A DNA stretch of 6,614 nucleotides from positions 1 through 6,614 of the forward strand of contig JAFGJC010000330.1 in NCBI GenBank assembly GCA_016929305.1, written 5' to 3'. Every line of letters begins with the position of its first letter. The stretch's first letter is position 1. A program made the position numbers and the translations under genes. This document shows, piece by piece, positions 1 to 6,608 of the stretch. This DNA comes from a candidate division CSSED10-310 bacterium. Its GTDB lineage: Bacteria; CSSED10-310; JAFGJC01. The notes beneath the pieces were generated by a model. It searched no databases. It saw nothing but the letters and a program-made list of their open reading frames with translations, and had not been told where the DNA came from.

Positions 1-1088
1 CTGCCCAAAGTAAAGGCAGAGATTATCCAGAAAAAGAATCGGACTATCGAACGGCATTTCAGAGAGACATCGATCGTATAGTCCATTCAAAAGCATTCCG
101 ACGATTGGAATATAAAACACAAGTATTTGTCAATTATGAGGGTGATCACTACCGAACGCGACTGACGCATACATTTGAGGTCGCTCAAGTGGCAGAAGCC
201 ATTGCGAAATCCTTAAATCTCAATATTGATCTGACAAAAGCGATCGCTCTCGCCCACGATCTGGGTCATACACCATTCGGTCACGCTGGAGAAGAAATTC
301 TCAATCGTTTGACGCAAGATGTCGGTGGTTTTGAACACAACCGTCAAAGCTTGAGGGTTGTTGAGATGCTCGAAACACGCTATCCTGACTTTACAGGCTT
401 GAATTTGACGTGGGAAGTCCGGGAGGGTTTGCTAAAACACTCAAGCATTTATGACCATCCATGTATCGACCGCTTCAATGCAGATAAATATCCCACACTC
501 GAAACACAGGTTGTTAATCTTGCAGATGAACTCGCATACCTTTGCCATGACCTGGATGATGGTATTCGCGCTAAGATCATAAACATAAATGATTTTAGAA
601 ATACTTCTCTGGGAATGAAAGTAATGGCATCTTACCTGAATGAGGATTTACTCGACGATCTACTTCGATATCAGACAGTAAGATCGCTGAAAAATATGTT
701 GGTACTCGACGCTCTGATTGAAAGTGACCGTAGATTACGATCCTCCGGCGTTGAATCATATGATGACGTGGCAAATTATTCCGAATTGCTTATTGGCTTT
801 TCCACAGAAACAAAAAATTTGACTAAGGAGCTTTCTGACTTTCTACTGGAGATGTTCTATTTGAATCATCGGATTGTCAGAATGACCACAAAAGCAAAAT
901 GGTTTCTTGAGGATTTGTTTCATCGCTATTCTCAAACCCAACGGCTTCTTCCGGAAAAAATCCAGACATTGATCAAACAGTCGAATGAACCGGCGAAACG
1001 CATCATTTGTGATTATATTGCTGGAATGACCGATAGATTTGCACTGGAAGAATACCGGAAACTTGTGGATCCCAATACACTTGTATGA
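1..1088 (+). CDS. dgt: dGTP triphosphohydrolase-like protein (HD domain), 5' end outside window
   Basis: Deoxyguanosinetriphosphate triphosphohydrolase-like protein of the type 2 family, a cytoplasmic metal-dependent HD-domain enzyme that hydrolyses dNTPs to the deoxynucleoside and triphosphate and so helps control dNTP pools. The frame is open to the left edge; the first complete codon is at 3, and 361 residues are visible. Numbering from there, residues 20-35 (FQRDIDRIVHSKAFRRL) and 39-62 (TQVF, EGDHYRTRLTHT, EVAQ) are family hallmarks. The metal-binding HD set is visible as H56, H85-D86 in the HDLGHTPFGHAGE stretch, and D175 in NLADELAY, followed by HDLDDG. HNRQS at 112-116 is also typical. 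Family members are usually about 15-25 residues longer at the N-terminus, so only a short piece is missing. A TTG at 105 is internal and not the start, because conserved family sequence lies upstream of it. The gene converges on the lipoprotein gene. Substrate preference (dGTP or other dNTPs) cannot be read from the sequence. Confidence 0.93.
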   Translation, partial: AQSKGRDYPEKESDYRTAFQRDIDRIVHSKAFRRLEYKTQVFVNYEGDHYRTRLTHTFEVAQVAEAIAKSLNLNIDLTKAIALAHDLGHTPFGHAGEEILNRLTQDVGGFEHNRQSLRVVEMLETRYPDFTGLNLTWEVREGLLKHSSIYDHPCIDRFNADKYPTLETQVVNLADELAYLCHDLDDGIRAKIININDFRNTSLGMKVMASYLNEDLLDDLLRYQTVRSLKNMLVLDALIESDRRLRSSGVESYDDVANYSELLIGFSTETKNLTKELSDFLLEMFYLNHRIVRMTTKAKWFLEDLFHRYSQTQRLLPEKIQTLIKQSNEPAKRIICDYIAGMTDRFALEEYRKLVDPNTLV

Positions 1089-1127
1089 CGCCACGTACGC
1101 GGAAGCATCCTGTGTGGCGATTTCTTA
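1089..1127 (+). terminator. Probable intrinsic terminator after the dGTPase-like gene
   Basis: An inverted repeat begins directly after the TGA stop. CGCCAC (1089-1094) pairs with GTGGCG (1114-1119), and inside it GGA (1101-1103) pairs with TCC (1108-1110) around a 4-base loop, with G-T pairs and a 3-base bulge in between. On the plus strand it is followed by the T-rich stretch ATTTCTT. On the minus strand the stem is followed by TCATAC, which is not T-rich, so the hairpin is better placed to end the plus-strand gene than the lipoprotein operon. The stem is interrupted and the T tract is short, so this is a moderate call. The rest of the 63-bp convergent spacer shows nothing else. Confidence 0.5.
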
Positions 1128-1151
1128 ATTACACAAAAGGGATTATACGGC

Positions 1152-1811
1152 TTACTGGAGTTGAGGCGGGATCGGACCCAAACGCCACTTGAGAATCATA
1201 TTTCCTAAAATCGAGTCACAACTTAAGCGGAAACATTTAGTTTCTTTGCATATCAATGGTCGATTGCGGCTATCATACATGGGAAAAAAAACTTTATAGG
1301 TCTGTCGGCCATGCGAAATGAAATCTGCATAATACCATTCTTCTTCAGGACTTACCGTAAAACGTTCTATTCGAATTGGTGTAACCGGTCCACCGGTGTC
1401 GCTGAACAACCGAATTCGCCATATCGGGTCCGTTCCGGTAAGAACCGCCCAGTCTCTCTCATGACAGTACAAACCCAGAATGAATTCATGCCCGTTACGT
1501 AAGCCGACCAATTCTCTCTGGATTATGATATCGAGATACGCCGTGTCGGGTGAAGTCTGGTTTCGATATCCGTGGATGTATGCTTGTCTGACTTCCCATG
1601 AACGATACACCGCATTCAAATCAGCAATGCTGATCAGATCCCGGTGTATTTCATCATGTGCTTGCCAAAGACGGATGGCATCATTGTAGTCTGCCATTAG
1701 ATAAACATCATCGTCGGGATAAGCAAGATAACGTGGCGGATAACAACTTGCAACGACGATAAGTATCAGAAGTAACCCGATTAATTGCAGAGTAAAAACA
1801 GTATGTTTCAC
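1152..1811 (-). CDS. Unrecognised lipoprotein, 219 aa, last gene of the ftsK-lolA operon
   Basis: Predicted lipoprotein of unknown function. The N-terminus has a short positive region (K2, H3), a hydrophobic core at about 5-20 and a lipobox VASC at 20-23, so signal peptidase II should cut before C23. The next residue is tyrosine, not aspartate, which by the E. coli rule would favour sorting to the outer membrane. Residues 35-75 look helical and rich in charged residues. Residues 95-210 look beta-rich, with aromatic residues (W121, W131, W159, Y160, W209) and four cysteines (116, 188, 193, 198) besides the lipidated one. The GTG start is well supported: it is the second codon after the in-frame TAA of lolA, no ATG, GTG or TTG lies between, and GGGGGAA sits 8 bases upstream. 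I do not recognise a family. A divergent LolB-like protein is conceivable because of position, size and lipid anchor, but no LolB motif is evident. Confidence 0.85.
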   Translation of the reverse strand: MKHTVFTLQLIGLLLILIVVASCYPPRYLAYPDDDVYLMADYNDAIRLWQAHDEIHRDLISIADLNAVYRSWEVRQAYIHGYRNQTSPDTAYLDIIIQRELVGLRNGHEFILGLYCHERDWAVLTGTDPIWRIRLFSDTGGPVTPIRIERFTVSPEEEWYYADFISHGRQTYKVFFPMYDSRNRPLICKETKCFRLSCDSILGNMILKWRLGPIPPQLQ

Positions 1812-1814
1812 ATG

Positions 1815-2528
1815 TTATTCCCCCGCTTTTTGAGTATTCGTCAACGTCCGCTGCAATGGCTGACCCGAAAAATCAGTAATCTGATAATCCGGTGGAATTT
1901 CCGGTATGAACATACCGGTAGACGGTTGACTCTCAAAATTTTCAAATTCAAGATAATTCCTGTTCCCAGCCGCATCGAAAATACTCATCGAAAATGCTGG
2001 CATTTCCCGGAATCGGTTGAAGGATATTTCAACCTGGCGAAATCTGCCGTTTTCCGTTTTAGGCATAAGTTTAAAATGACAATATGCTTCTTCGCGAGGA
2101 GGTATGACATCAACGGTATATTCGGTGTGCCAGTCATAAAAATCCGTAAATATGGCAAGAGGGGACCATATGGTTGAATTGTTATCCATCGGTTCCATCA
2201 TTGCCTGTTTGTCTTCCGGCAACACCATGATAACGATATTGCCATCAGAAGCGAGTATATTTTTGGGAGGAGTTTGATAATCCCAGCGGAATTCGTTCGG
2301 TTTTTTAAATACAACCGATCCGGAATTGTGAACTATCTGTCCCGAAGTACTATTTTGCAATTCCTGTGTGAATGACATACGGAATGAATCATAAGCTCGT
2401 ATTTTATCCAGATATTTTTGAAGTTCATTGGTGTTACAGGGTTCATCCGTCATGGCCGTTCCTGCGCTCAATATTAAAATCACGATCAGCAATAGAATCG
2501 TGCTTATACGTCTAATCAACATCATCAT
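1815..2528 (-). CDS. lolA: Outer-membrane lipoprotein carrier protein LolA
   Basis: Periplasmic chaperone that takes lipoproteins from the LolCDE exporter in the inner membrane and ferries them to the outer membrane. The 237-residue protein has a signal peptide: R6-R7, hydrophobic core 8-20, and a likely signal peptidase I site after GTA (23-25). The mature part shows the LolA pattern: FTQ at 53-55 (E. coli has FTQ at the same place), GSVVFKKPNEFRWDY at 70-84 (matching the KRPNLFNW region of E. coli), SDGN at 94-97, and the LMPK and GRFRQVEI strands at about 154-168. The length is near the family norm of about 200 mature residues. The start region has three consecutive ATG codons (2528, 2525, 2522). 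AGAGGA ends 8 bases before the first and GGAG lies 6 bases before the second, so either could be used. The start overlaps the ftsK end by 17 bp. FtsK-LolA adjacency is also found in E. coli and supports the call. Confidence 0.9.
   Translation of the reverse strand: MMMLIRRISTILLLIVILILSAGTAMTDEPCNTNELQKYLDKIRAYDSFRMSFTQELQNSTSGQIVHNSGSVVFKKPNEFRWDYQTPPKNILASDGNIVIMVLPEDKQAMMEPMDNNSTIWSPLAIFTDFYDWHTEYTVDVIPPREEAYCHFKLMPKTENGRFRQVEISFNRFREMPAFSMSIFDAAGNRNYLEFENFESQPSTGMFIPEIPPDYQITDFSGQPLQRTLTNTQKAGE
1818..1824 (-). promoter_or_regulatory. Ribosome binding site of the lipoprotein gene, inside the lolA 3' end
   Basis: GGGGGAA on the minus strand lies within the last sense codons of lolA, with 8 bases between the last G and the GTG at 1811. 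It is a G-rich but imperfect Shine-Dalgarno sequence. Its overlap with lolA codons and the close stop (1815-1817) point to translational coupling, with ribosomes ending lolA restarting on the GTG. Confidence 0.5.
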
Positions 2529-4851
2529 ACACTCCGTCCTCTTCGATTTGATGCAAACGATCCAAATATTCCTCCCGGTCTACGAGTATTTCTCTGGGTT
2601 TTGAACCTTCGTGAGGACCAACAATACCATTAAGTTCCATGGTGTCGATCAATCGAGCTGCTCGGCTGTGACCGACCTTCAAACGTCTTTGAAGCATGGA
2701 GATGGAAGCTAGATTTGTGGTAAGGACAAGTTTTACAGCTTCATTGTACAGAGGATCTTCGAAATCACCATCCATCACCATATTCTGAGCCATCGATTCA
2801 AATATCGGCTCTTCCTCAATCCGCACCGCCTGATCTTTCAAAAATCTAACAACCTGTTTGATCTCCCGATCAGAAACAAATGCAGCATGTAACCTCAGAA
2901 TCTGTGATGTGCCGGGTGGAATGAATAAGCAATCACCCATACCTAAAAGCTTTTCAGCCCCAATCGCATCCAAAATGGTGCGTGAATCAATTTTCGATGC
3001 AACTTGAAAAGCCAACCGGCAGGGGAGATTTGCCTTGATGACTCCCGTGATCACGTCGACCGATGGCCTTTGTGTCGCTATAATCAGGTGAATACCTGAT
3101 GCTCTTGCCATCTGTGCCAATCGCTGAATTGCTTCTTCAATATCCGTTGGTGCAGTCAGCATGAGATCCGCGAGCTCATCGATCACAACAATTATGTAAG
3201 GTAATGGTGAATAATCACCGTCATATCCAGGATCTGTAACTTTTTTATTGAATTGATCAATATTTCGAACACCCAGCTCCGCCAGCTTGTGATATCGCTC
3301 GTTCATCTCCGCCACAGCCCATTTTAAAGCCTCCGGTGATTTTTTCACGTCGGTGATCACCGGTTCTCTTAAATGGGGAATGCCGTTGAAATCGGACAAT
3401 TCCAGCATCTTGGGATCTATGAGTATGAAACGGATTTGATAAGGTGTCACTGAAAATAAAAAGCCACACAGGATCGAATTGATACACACACTTTTTCCGG
3501 ATCCTGTCGCTCCTGCAATCAGAAGATGAGGCATACGTTTCAAATCCGTGATATACGGTTGCCCTGCAGTGGTTTTGCCGAGTGGTATGGACAAAATTGA
3601 CCGGGAGGTCGCCGTTCGGAATTCTTCGGATAACAACAAATCCCTGAGATGTACCGTTTCCCTCTGATTATTCGGTATTTCAACACCCAATGTTGATTTG
3701 CCCGGGATCGGTGCGACGCGCAACCCGTAACGTGATCGCAAACCTAGCGCCAAATCATTGGATAAACTCGTTATTTTCGAAATTTTTATGCCGGGTGCTG
3801 GCTCGAATTCAAATCGAGTGATCACCGGTCCAGGACAGACTTCGGTAACTCGACCTTCTATGTTGAAATCTTTTAATTTCTGTATCAAGGTCTCTGACTT
3901 TCTGAGAAGTTCTGCTTCACTGTCCCTTTCAATCTGTTCACTCGGTTCATCCAGCAATTCCATGGGTGGTTTCTGATACAATTCAACATCCTGAGGAGAG
4001 TGATCTCGTAAGGTTTCTTCTTCCTCGACGTCATCTTGTTCAAACTCATCCATCTCCTGGAATGGCAACATGGGTGTTTCTACGATGGTCGGCGGTTTTA
4101 TCTCCGTCGCCTCCTCAATTTCATTTTCTTCAATCTGTTTTTGGCGCTTAGCGTCCAACACCATAGCTTTCTGCTCAGCTTTGAATTCTTTTTTAAGGAG
4201 CCGTCGCTCTTTCCAGGTTGAAAATCGCTTGCAGCACGAATTGTAAAATCTTGTCAGTAAATGCAGAAGCGAGTGTTTGACCCTTTTTGATAACATGTAA
4301 TAGGAAATATCAGTAATGATCAATACGGCGATCAGCACCAGAGCGAATGCCAGGATTTTACTTCCCCATGGCCCGAGGAATTCTTCGGTGATCGCATTGA
4401 TACTTCTGCCAAGTATCCCTCCAGATAATTTTATGGATGATTTGAGTGAGACCGGGGCGGTAAGATCCGAAACCAGTGAAGCGAGAAAGGGTATCAATAC
4501 TATCATGCCAATCAGCCGCGATATCCAACGCTCTACTTTGCGGTGACGAAACATCATTACCCCAATAAGCAACAGAAACAACGGGAATAATAGTGCTATA
4601 AACCCAAAGATTGTCCAGAATTTTTCAGAAACAATTTTTCCATATTCACCGCAGATATTGTCACCCTTTAAAAAAAGACCAGTGCCTGAAAGCAGGGCGA
4701 TAAAAATGAATATGGCAGCAGCGCTTAGTAAAATACCGGTTGACTCATAAATCCATTTCATATGTCTGGGGTCGGATAGCCGGTTCGAAGTTTGTCCGTA
4801 ATCGCTTTTTCGATTTTTGCTTTTCTTGGGAGAATTTTTTGATGTTGCCAC
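2512..4851 (-). CDS. ftsK: DNA translocase FtsK (FtsK/SpoIIIE family)
   Basis: Membrane-anchored, septum-located ATP-driven DNA pump that clears and aligns chromosome termini during division. At 779 residues it is close to B. subtilis SpoIIIE in size and much shorter than E. coli FtsK. Four membrane segments lie at about 36-60, 77-100, 110-128 and 163-186. A linker (190-313) follows, first basic (about 189-240) and then strongly acidic with several prolines. The motor has the alpha domain (about 314-410, with GPVITRFEFEPAPGIK) and the RecA-like beta domain (about 411-680). Walker A is GATGSGKS at 447-454, DPKMLELS is at 479-486, Walker B is IIVVIDEL at 553-560, and IATQRPSVDVITG lies at 591-603. 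The winged-helix gamma domain (about 698-760) ends with KPREIL. The GTG start is supported by GGAGGA just upstream and by the basic N-terminus before the first membrane segment. It is the first gene of the ftsK-lolA-lipoprotein unit. Partner recombinases XerC/XerD are not in the window. Confidence 0.97.
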   Translation of the reverse strand: MATSKNSPKKSKNRKSDYGQTSNRLSDPRHMKWIYESTGILLSAAAIFIFIALLSGTGLFLKGDNICGEYGKIVSEKFWTIFGFIALLFPLFLLLIGVMMFRHRKVERWISRLIGMIVLIPFLASLVSDLTAPVSLKSSIKLSGGILGRSINAITEEFLGPWGSKILAFALVLIAVLIITDISYYMLSKRVKHSLLHLLTRFYNSCCKRFSTWKERRLLKKEFKAEQKAMVLDAKRQKQIEENEIEEATEIKPPTIVETPMLPFQEMDEFEQDDVEEEETLRDHSPQDVELYQKPPMELLDEPSEQIERDSEAELLRKSETLIQKLKDFNIEGRVTEVCPGPVITRFEFEPAPGIKISKITSLSNDLALGLRSRYGLRVAPIPGKSTLGVEIPNNQRETVHLRDLLLSEEFRTATSRSILSIPLGKTTAGQPYITDLKRMPHLLIAGATGSGKSVCINSILCGFLFSVTPYQIRFILIDPKMLELSDFNGIPHLREPVITDVKKSPEALKWAVAEMNERYHKLAELGVRNIDQFNKKVTDPGYDGDYSPLPYIIVVIDELADLMLTAPTDIEEAIQRLAQMARASGIHLIIATQRPSVDVITGVIKANLPCRLAFQVASKIDSRTILDAIGAEKLLGMGDCLFIPPGTSQILRLHAAFVSDREIKQVVRFLKDQAVRIEEEPIFESMAQNMVMDGDFEDPLYNEAVKLVLTTNLASISMLQRRLKVGHSRAARLIDTMELNGIVGPHEGSKPREILVDREEYLDRLHQIEEDGVYDDVD
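2532..2542 (-). promoter_or_regulatory. Ribosome binding site of lolA, inside ftsK
   Basis: The minus strand carries AGAGGA (2542-2537) and GGAG (2535-2532) within the last codons of ftsK, just before the three tandem ATG codons. The first motif is spaced 8 bases from ATG 2528 and the second is spaced 6 bases from ATG 2525. The pair of motifs and the triple ATG leave the exact start uncertain by one or two residues, which does not change the signal peptide. Confidence 0.55.
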
Positions 4852-4854
4852 GAA

Positions 4855-4860
4855 TCCTCC
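4855..4860 (-). promoter_or_regulatory. Ribosome binding site of ftsK, deciding a GTG start
   Basis: A perfect GGAGGA on the minus strand (4860-4855) lies 3 bases before the GTG at 4851, or 4 bases if GGAGG is taken as the core. The spacing is a little short. No competing ATG with a ribosome site exists nearby; the first in-frame ATG is codon 31, right at the first membrane segment, and would remove the basic leader. Confidence 0.7.
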
Positions 4861-4870
4861 AGAACACCTG

Positions 4871-4888
4871 CAGATTCATCATGATCTG
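4871..4888. repeat. Short inverted repeat in the ftsK leader
   Basis: CAGAT (4871-4875) and ATCTG (4884-4888) form 5-base arms around an 8-base spacer, between the likely transcription start and the ribosome site of ftsK. It could be a weak operator or leader hairpin, but arms this short occur by chance. Confidence 0.2.
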
Positions 4889-4896
4889 TATGGCTG

Positions 4897-4925
4897 ATTG
4901 TATGTGTTTGTCAAGGATATGACAA
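4897..4925 (-). promoter_or_regulatory. Sigma-70-type promoter for ftsK-lolA-lipoprotein
   Basis: On the minus strand, TTGTCA (4925-4920) and TACAAT (4902-4897) are separated by exactly 17 bases. Each hexamer matches the housekeeping consensus (TTGACA, TATAAT) at five of six positions. Transcription would start near 4890, leaving a leader of about 40 bases before the GTG. A second possible promoter overlaps it: a perfect TTGACA (4914-4909) with a weak TACAGA (4890-4885) at an 18-base spacing. The assignment assumes a standard primary sigma factor. Confidence 0.6.
4908..4925. promoter_or_regulatory. Operator-like palindrome over the ftsK -35 region
   Basis: TTGTCA (4908-4913) and TGACAA (4920-4925) form a perfect inverted repeat with a 6-base spacer. 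One arm is the -35 hexamer of the ftsK promoter and the other lies in its spacer, so a dimeric repressor bound here would block polymerase. It is not followed by a T tract, so it is not a terminator. It does not match the CTG-N10-CAG pattern of proteobacterial LexA sites. Part of the symmetry may be chance, because TTGTCA/TTGACA are also promoter elements. Confidence 0.35.
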
Positions 4926-4952
4926 CTGTTATTTCTATATCAGAGTGGAATG

Positions 4953-6608
4953 TTACAACAGTGAAAACCATTCATTTGCCATGACGGTATAACCTTCGTC
5001 ATTGAAATGAGCCCAGTCTCCCTCATAATAATATTCGGGAAGCTCTAACGATCCTTCCAGAAAAGCCTCTTCCATATCAGCCATAAGGACATCTTTTTCA
5101 ATAGCAAGTTCACGAAGATCATCATTGATCTCATCAACCTCATCCTGGACATAAGCTCTATCAGATTCAGGATTGATAGGTGGAAGTACAGTTATCAGAG
5201 GGATGGCATGATAGGCGCGGATTGTATCGACCATATTCCCGACATGTTCCTTTACATGACAGTCGAAGTTTTCACATCCGGGTGCACCCGGATCAATGGC
5301 ATCGACAGTTCCGAACATGATAAGTACGTATTCCGGCGCATGAGTTTTCATGGCCATTTCCAGTTTTTCCTCCCCAGTATATGCATGTCCTCCGGGAAAC
5401 CAGGACCTGTTCTGCTGACATAATACCTCCACCTGATTTCCGTACTGGCTGCGAAGCAATGTTCGTAAAATCGGCGGATATCCCGCAAATCCGGTTCCAA
5501 ACGATTCAGATCCGTAACCGCCCGTGATCGAATCGCCATAAGCCATGTACCGGTAGGAGGCGATTTTCAGAAAATCGAAAGAAGGACTGAAGCTGCCATG
5601 ATTGGAAAAAGTATCCACTGCGGCAACTCGCCATTTAAGCTGGCCGTAGAAAGCATTCCACATGTCTTCCGAAACACCATAATCTCCAAAATCAAGATAA
5701 CAGTTAGGAGTGCTGATATAGTTCAGTCCCTCAGTAAATGGCGTCATCCCGTACATGATCTGAACATGGTAAGTGATAGCACCATCAACAGGCTCCCATT
5801 CCAGATCCGGCATGAGGCACTCTGTTGGAAATCCCTCATGGTTTTCGGGTGAAAATGGCGCAGGTTTATCAATAATTGTCTTTGAAAAAAAATAACTCTC
5901 GGTCATGGGCGTCGGAACATCTCCGCTTTCAAATCCCCAAACCCGCCAGTAAAAGGTTCCAACGATATCATTCCATACATCCGGGTCACCGTTTTCATTA
6001 AGATCGATACGGGTGGAATCGATCGAAAACCAGCCATAGGTATTCATGAAATCAGCATCAGCTCCAATTTCAACACCATACGTTTCACATGTATCCAAAG
6101 GTGTCCAGCTTAGCACTGGCATTGGATCATCCACACCGAACCTGGCATCCTGACCAGGGGAGAGAATGCGGGGTGCCGGTGAAACACTTTTCGACATTTC
6201 CCACCCATCACTCCAATCTGTCCATTTTGTGGCGCTGAGCTGCGCTCTGACTCGCCAAAAAAGACGAAAACTGGAATCATCCCATGTCGCTTGAGAAATG
6301 TAATTCGACAGGTCAAACCCGCTCTGAGTGCATTCAATCAAGAATTCATCAGAGAAATCCGGCAAAAATGCAAAGGATATCTCATACCCAACAGCTCCTG
6401 TAACTGAAGAAAATGTATAGGCTACTATAGGATCACCAGCAGTAAAACGCGCGCCGTCAACCGGCTCAATCAATTCAGGTGAATCGGCAGGGGCCGTTCT
6501 AAAAAATTCCATATAACTGCTGTGTCCTGGTTGTACAGTAACACTCAACATGGCAAAGCAAAACATGCTCCAGATGAAATATTTTTTTGTTAAGCCATTT
6601 GTCAACAT
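4953..6608 (-). CDS. Secreted SGNH/GDSL-family hydrolase with three FN3/Ig-like repeats
   Basis: Predicted exported esterase-like protein; the substrate is unknown. The N-terminus (K8-K9, hydrophobic 10-25, cleavage near 30) looks like a signal peptide. Three repeats of about 100 residues follow (about 44-140, 146-243, 249-347). Each opens with a P-rich turn (PVDGARF at 49-55, PGQDARF at 151-157, PENHEGF at 254-260), and each ends in an edge strand WRV (118-120, 221-223, 326-328), as in fibronectin III or Ig-like modules. The C-terminal SGNH domain (about 350-551) has block I GDSIT (358-362, nucleophile S360) and block V DWAH (531-534, D531 and H534), so the Ser-Asp-His triad is present. Block III reads GTVD at 433-436 where GTND is usual, and block II is irregular (NRSWFPGG at 400-407). 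The repeats may bind carbohydrate or cell surface. The ATG at 6608 is preceded by GAGATA at the window edge, so the ribosome site is only partly visible and a longer protein cannot be excluded. No terminator is seen after the stop. Confidence 0.85.
   Translation of the reverse strand: MLTNGLTKKYFIWSMFCFAMLSVTVQPGHSSYMEFFRTAPADSPELIEPVDGARFTAGDPIVAYTFSSVTGAVGYEISFAFLPDFSDEFLIECTQSGFDLSNYISQATWDDSSFRLFWRVRAQLSATKWTDWSDGWEMSKSVSPAPRILSPGQDARFGVDDPMPVLSWTPLDTCETYGVEIGADADFMNTYGWFSIDSTRIDLNENGDPDVWNDIVGTFYWRVWGFESGDVPTPMTESYFFSKTIIDKPAPFSPENHEGFPTECLMPDLEWEPVDGAITYHVQIMYGMTPFTEGLNYISTPNCYLDFGDYGVSEDMWNAFYGQLKWRVAAVDTFSNHGSFSPSFDFLKIASYRYMAYGDSITGGYGSESFGTGFAGYPPILRTLLRSQYGNQVEVLCQQNRSWFPGGHAYTGEEKLEMAMKTHAPEYVLIMFGTVDAIDPGAPGCENFDCHVKEHVGNMVDTIRAYHAIPLITVLPPINPESDRAYVQDEVDEINDDLRELAIEKDVLMADMEEAFLEGSLELPEYYYEGDWAHFNDEGYTVMANEWFSLL

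Noticed and set aside
105..1088. TTG at 105 as the start of the dGTPase-like gene
   Set aside because: The frame is open to the left edge and codons 3-104 encode conserved family sequence (FQRDIDRIVHSKAFRR), so the start lies outside the window.
1089..1119. Hairpin as a bidirectional terminator for both convergent genes
   Set aside because: The T-rich tail exists only on the plus-strand side; on the minus strand the stem is followed by TCATAC.
1152..1811. Lipoprotein as a GWxTD-domain protein
   Set aside because: The stretch DWAVLTGTD looks superficially similar, but the GWxTD motif and its usual flanking pattern are absent and the protein is too short.
1785..2177. Plus-strand open frame of 130 codons opposite lolA
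   Set aside because: It is a shadow of lolA on the other strand: no ribosome site, no recognisable protein, and the minus-strand gene is firmly identified.
4871..4888. LexA (SOS) box in the ftsK leader
   Set aside because: The arms read CAG...CTG rather than CTG...CAG, and the spacing and core do not fit the E. coli LexA site.
4852..4952. Intrinsic terminator for the SGNH gene
   Set aside because: The only clear inverted repeat in the gap (4908-4925) has no T tract after it on the minus strand and sits on a promoter.
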